Positions 14,387 to 15,534 of a stretch of DNA of 15,534 nt are shown one piece after another. The notes under the pieces were generated by a model, which searched no databases, had not been told where the DNA came from, and saw only the letters and a list, made by a program, of their open reading frames with translations. Source of the stretch: Bacilli bacterium (GTDB taxonomy: Bacteria > Bacillota_I > Bacilli_A > RF39 > UBA660); the NCBI GenBank assembly GCA_017411235.1, contig JAFPMR010000287.1, positions 1 to 15,534 of the forward strand, given 5' to 3'. How positions within the stretch are numbered: the first letter of the stretch is position 1; each line of letters opens with the position of its first letter. Made by a program: the position numbers and the translations under genes.

Positions 14387-15523
14387 TTAATCTTTCATTA
14401 AAACTGCATGTACAACAAATCTTTGATTATTATCTAAACAAGTAGATAGGGTAAGAATCTTATCATCTTTAGTAACTTGTGTACTTAGTTCAACTTCACT
14501 ACGATCTTTTAACATCTTGAAGAAAGCTTCTTTTTGCTTAACTTCATCATCTAGGAAGATATTAACTAAATAATCATTAGTAACATCTATACTATAGAAA
14601 GAGAAGATCTTCCATCTATGTTCTTCATATAGAGTATTGAATGTAATAATTAAATTACTTTCCTTAGTATAATACTTTTCTTCTTTAACTCTCTCTAGAG
14701 TACCAAACATAACACCATTCATATATCTATTATGAGCAAATATAATTGTATTATCATCTAATTCATCAATACTATTTCTATAATCCATAAATACCCAACC
14801 ATTATTGTCTTTATCTTTATAGAAATTTCTCTTTAAATAATATAAATCATCAGTAGTTTTAACAACTGGATAATCAATATTAGTTCCTTTAACCTTTAAC
14901 CATCCAACTGTATCAGAGTTTACTTCTAATAACTTATTATAAGAATTAATAATTTTTCTTCCTTCTTCGTCAACGACTTCTTCTTCAGGAACAGGAATAC
15001 CTTCTTCATCAACTTCTGGCTCTAAAAGGGCTTTAATACTTTCTTGCATTTCAGCATTCTTTTTGTTAGATCTATAATCATTTATCGTAACAATTGTTAA
15101 AGAAACACCTACAATAGCAAATATTAATACAGCACATATCTTTAGAGTAGTAAAAGTAATCTGAGAAGCATAATTCTTATCAATATAATCTTCAGAATAT
15201 GCTAGTTGGATTCTTATTTTATCTTTTTTATACTTAGTTTTTAATTCCTTATTATATGCTCTTAAATCTGCAATCTCATCTAAGTCATCTACATCTTCAT
15301 GTATCTGAATAGAAATATTCTTCTTATGTAATTCTCTTAATGCTTCAACAACTAACTTAATATTACTTAGAGAAGCTTTATCAAAATGAATACTTCTTAA
15401 ATATCTATTAATATTACAGAAATTCTTAAAATCATTCATGTCTTCATCAGTAATAATAGCCCCAAAACTAACACTGTTTTTATAGTACATCTTTGAATAA
15501 GACAATAAATCATTTTCAGCCAT
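14387..15523 (-). CDS. Class B sortase with an extra N-terminal cytoplasmic domain
   Basis: Membrane transpeptidase that cleaves a sorting motif and attaches the protein to the cell wall. The catalytic part (about 193-378) has the class B layout: YNKLLEVNSDTVGWLKVKGT, FMDYRN, then FAHN with His264, MFGTL, TLSTC with nucleophile Cys362 and QRFVVHA with Arg368. All three catalytic residues are present. One TM helix spans about 124-148, followed by an acidic spacer (167-190, EPEVDEEGIPVPEEEVVDEE). What is odd is residues 1-123, a charged helix-rich region ahead of the membrane segment, where class B sortases usually have only a few residues. The start is unsure: the ATG at 15523 lacks a good ribosome-binding site, the frame stays open to the window edge, and another ATG lies at 15490, so the gene may begin upstream. 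Confidence 0.92.
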   Translation of the reverse strand: MAENDLLSYSKMYYKNSVSFGAIITDEDMNDFKNFCNINRYLRSIHFDKASLSNIKLVVEALRELHKKNISIQIHEDVDDLDEIADLRAYNKELKTKYKKDKIRIQLAYSEDYIDKNYASQITFTTLKICAVLIFAIVGVSLTIVTINDYRSNKKNAEMQESIKALLEPEVDEEGIPVPEEEVVDEEGRKIINSYNKLLEVNSDTVGWLKVKGTNIDYPVVKTTDDLYYLKRNFYKDKDNNGWVFMDYRNSIDELDDNTIIFAHNRYMNGVMFGTLERVKEEKYYTKESNLIITFNTLYEEHRWKIFSFYSIDVTNDYLVNIFLDDEVKQKEAFFKMLKDRSEVELSTQVTKDDKILTLSTCLDNNQRFVVHAVLMKD

Positions 15524-15534
15524 AAACTTACTGG

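Noticed and set aside
1..15534. Mycoplasma-type code with TGA as tryptophan
   Set aside because: All conserved genes are full length with TGG tryptophans, and stop at TAA/TAG with terminators immediately after.

Overview
The window is a gene-dense, strongly A+T-rich stretch of a low-GC Gram-positive (Firmicutes/Bacilli-like) chromosome. Signs of this are strong purine-rich Shine-Dalgarno sites, T-tailed hairpin terminators, a class B sortase, a DUF1292 protein and a YnbB-type PLP enzyme. Tryptophan is TGG and all genes read through intact under the standard bacterial code. Eleven of twelve genes stop with TAA, one with TAG and none with TGA. An uncultured wall-bearing gut Bacilli lineage (RF39/Erysipelotrichales-like) would fit, but that placement is inference. 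I see no rRNA, tRNA, CRISPR, insertion sequence or phage gene, and no gene-free gap above about 135 bases.

Layout. Bases 1-606 (+) are the C-terminal end of a UvrD/HelD-type helicase. It converges on a small unknown 71-residue gene (617-832, -). A divergent promoter region (833-967) leads into a two-gene operon: a FabG-like short-chain reductase (968-1705) and a YnbB/methionine gamma-lyase-family PLP protein (1705-2952), which closes with a hairpin terminator. Next come a small acidic protein (3044-3316) and an overlapping two-TM protein (3316-3894). A third transcription unit holds a DUF1292 protein (3945-4196) and a 916-residue repeat-containing protein of unknown role (4217-6967).

The right half is largely cell surface. 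Two membrane-anchored proteins with Ig-like ectodomains (7072-8337, + and 8349-10094, -) face each other across one bidirectional terminator; the second ends in a CAP domain on a Gly/Ser linker. Upstream of it on the minus strand lie a 1381-residue orphan protein (10163-14311) and a class B sortase (14387-15523), each with its own terminator.

Promoters are unusually uniform. Six of the seven I can place are extended -10 elements of the form TGnTATAAT (one TATACT) with no convincing -35; only the 7072 gene has a classical TTGAAA-17-TATCAT. Terminators are compressed against the genes, several with the stop codon inside or touching the hairpin. Four of the start codons I chose (968, 3044, 7072, 10094) lie inside the longest open frame and were selected by Shine-Dalgarno spacing. 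The surface proteins may work together at the envelope, but no LPXTG-like sortase substrate is visible here, so that link is only positional.
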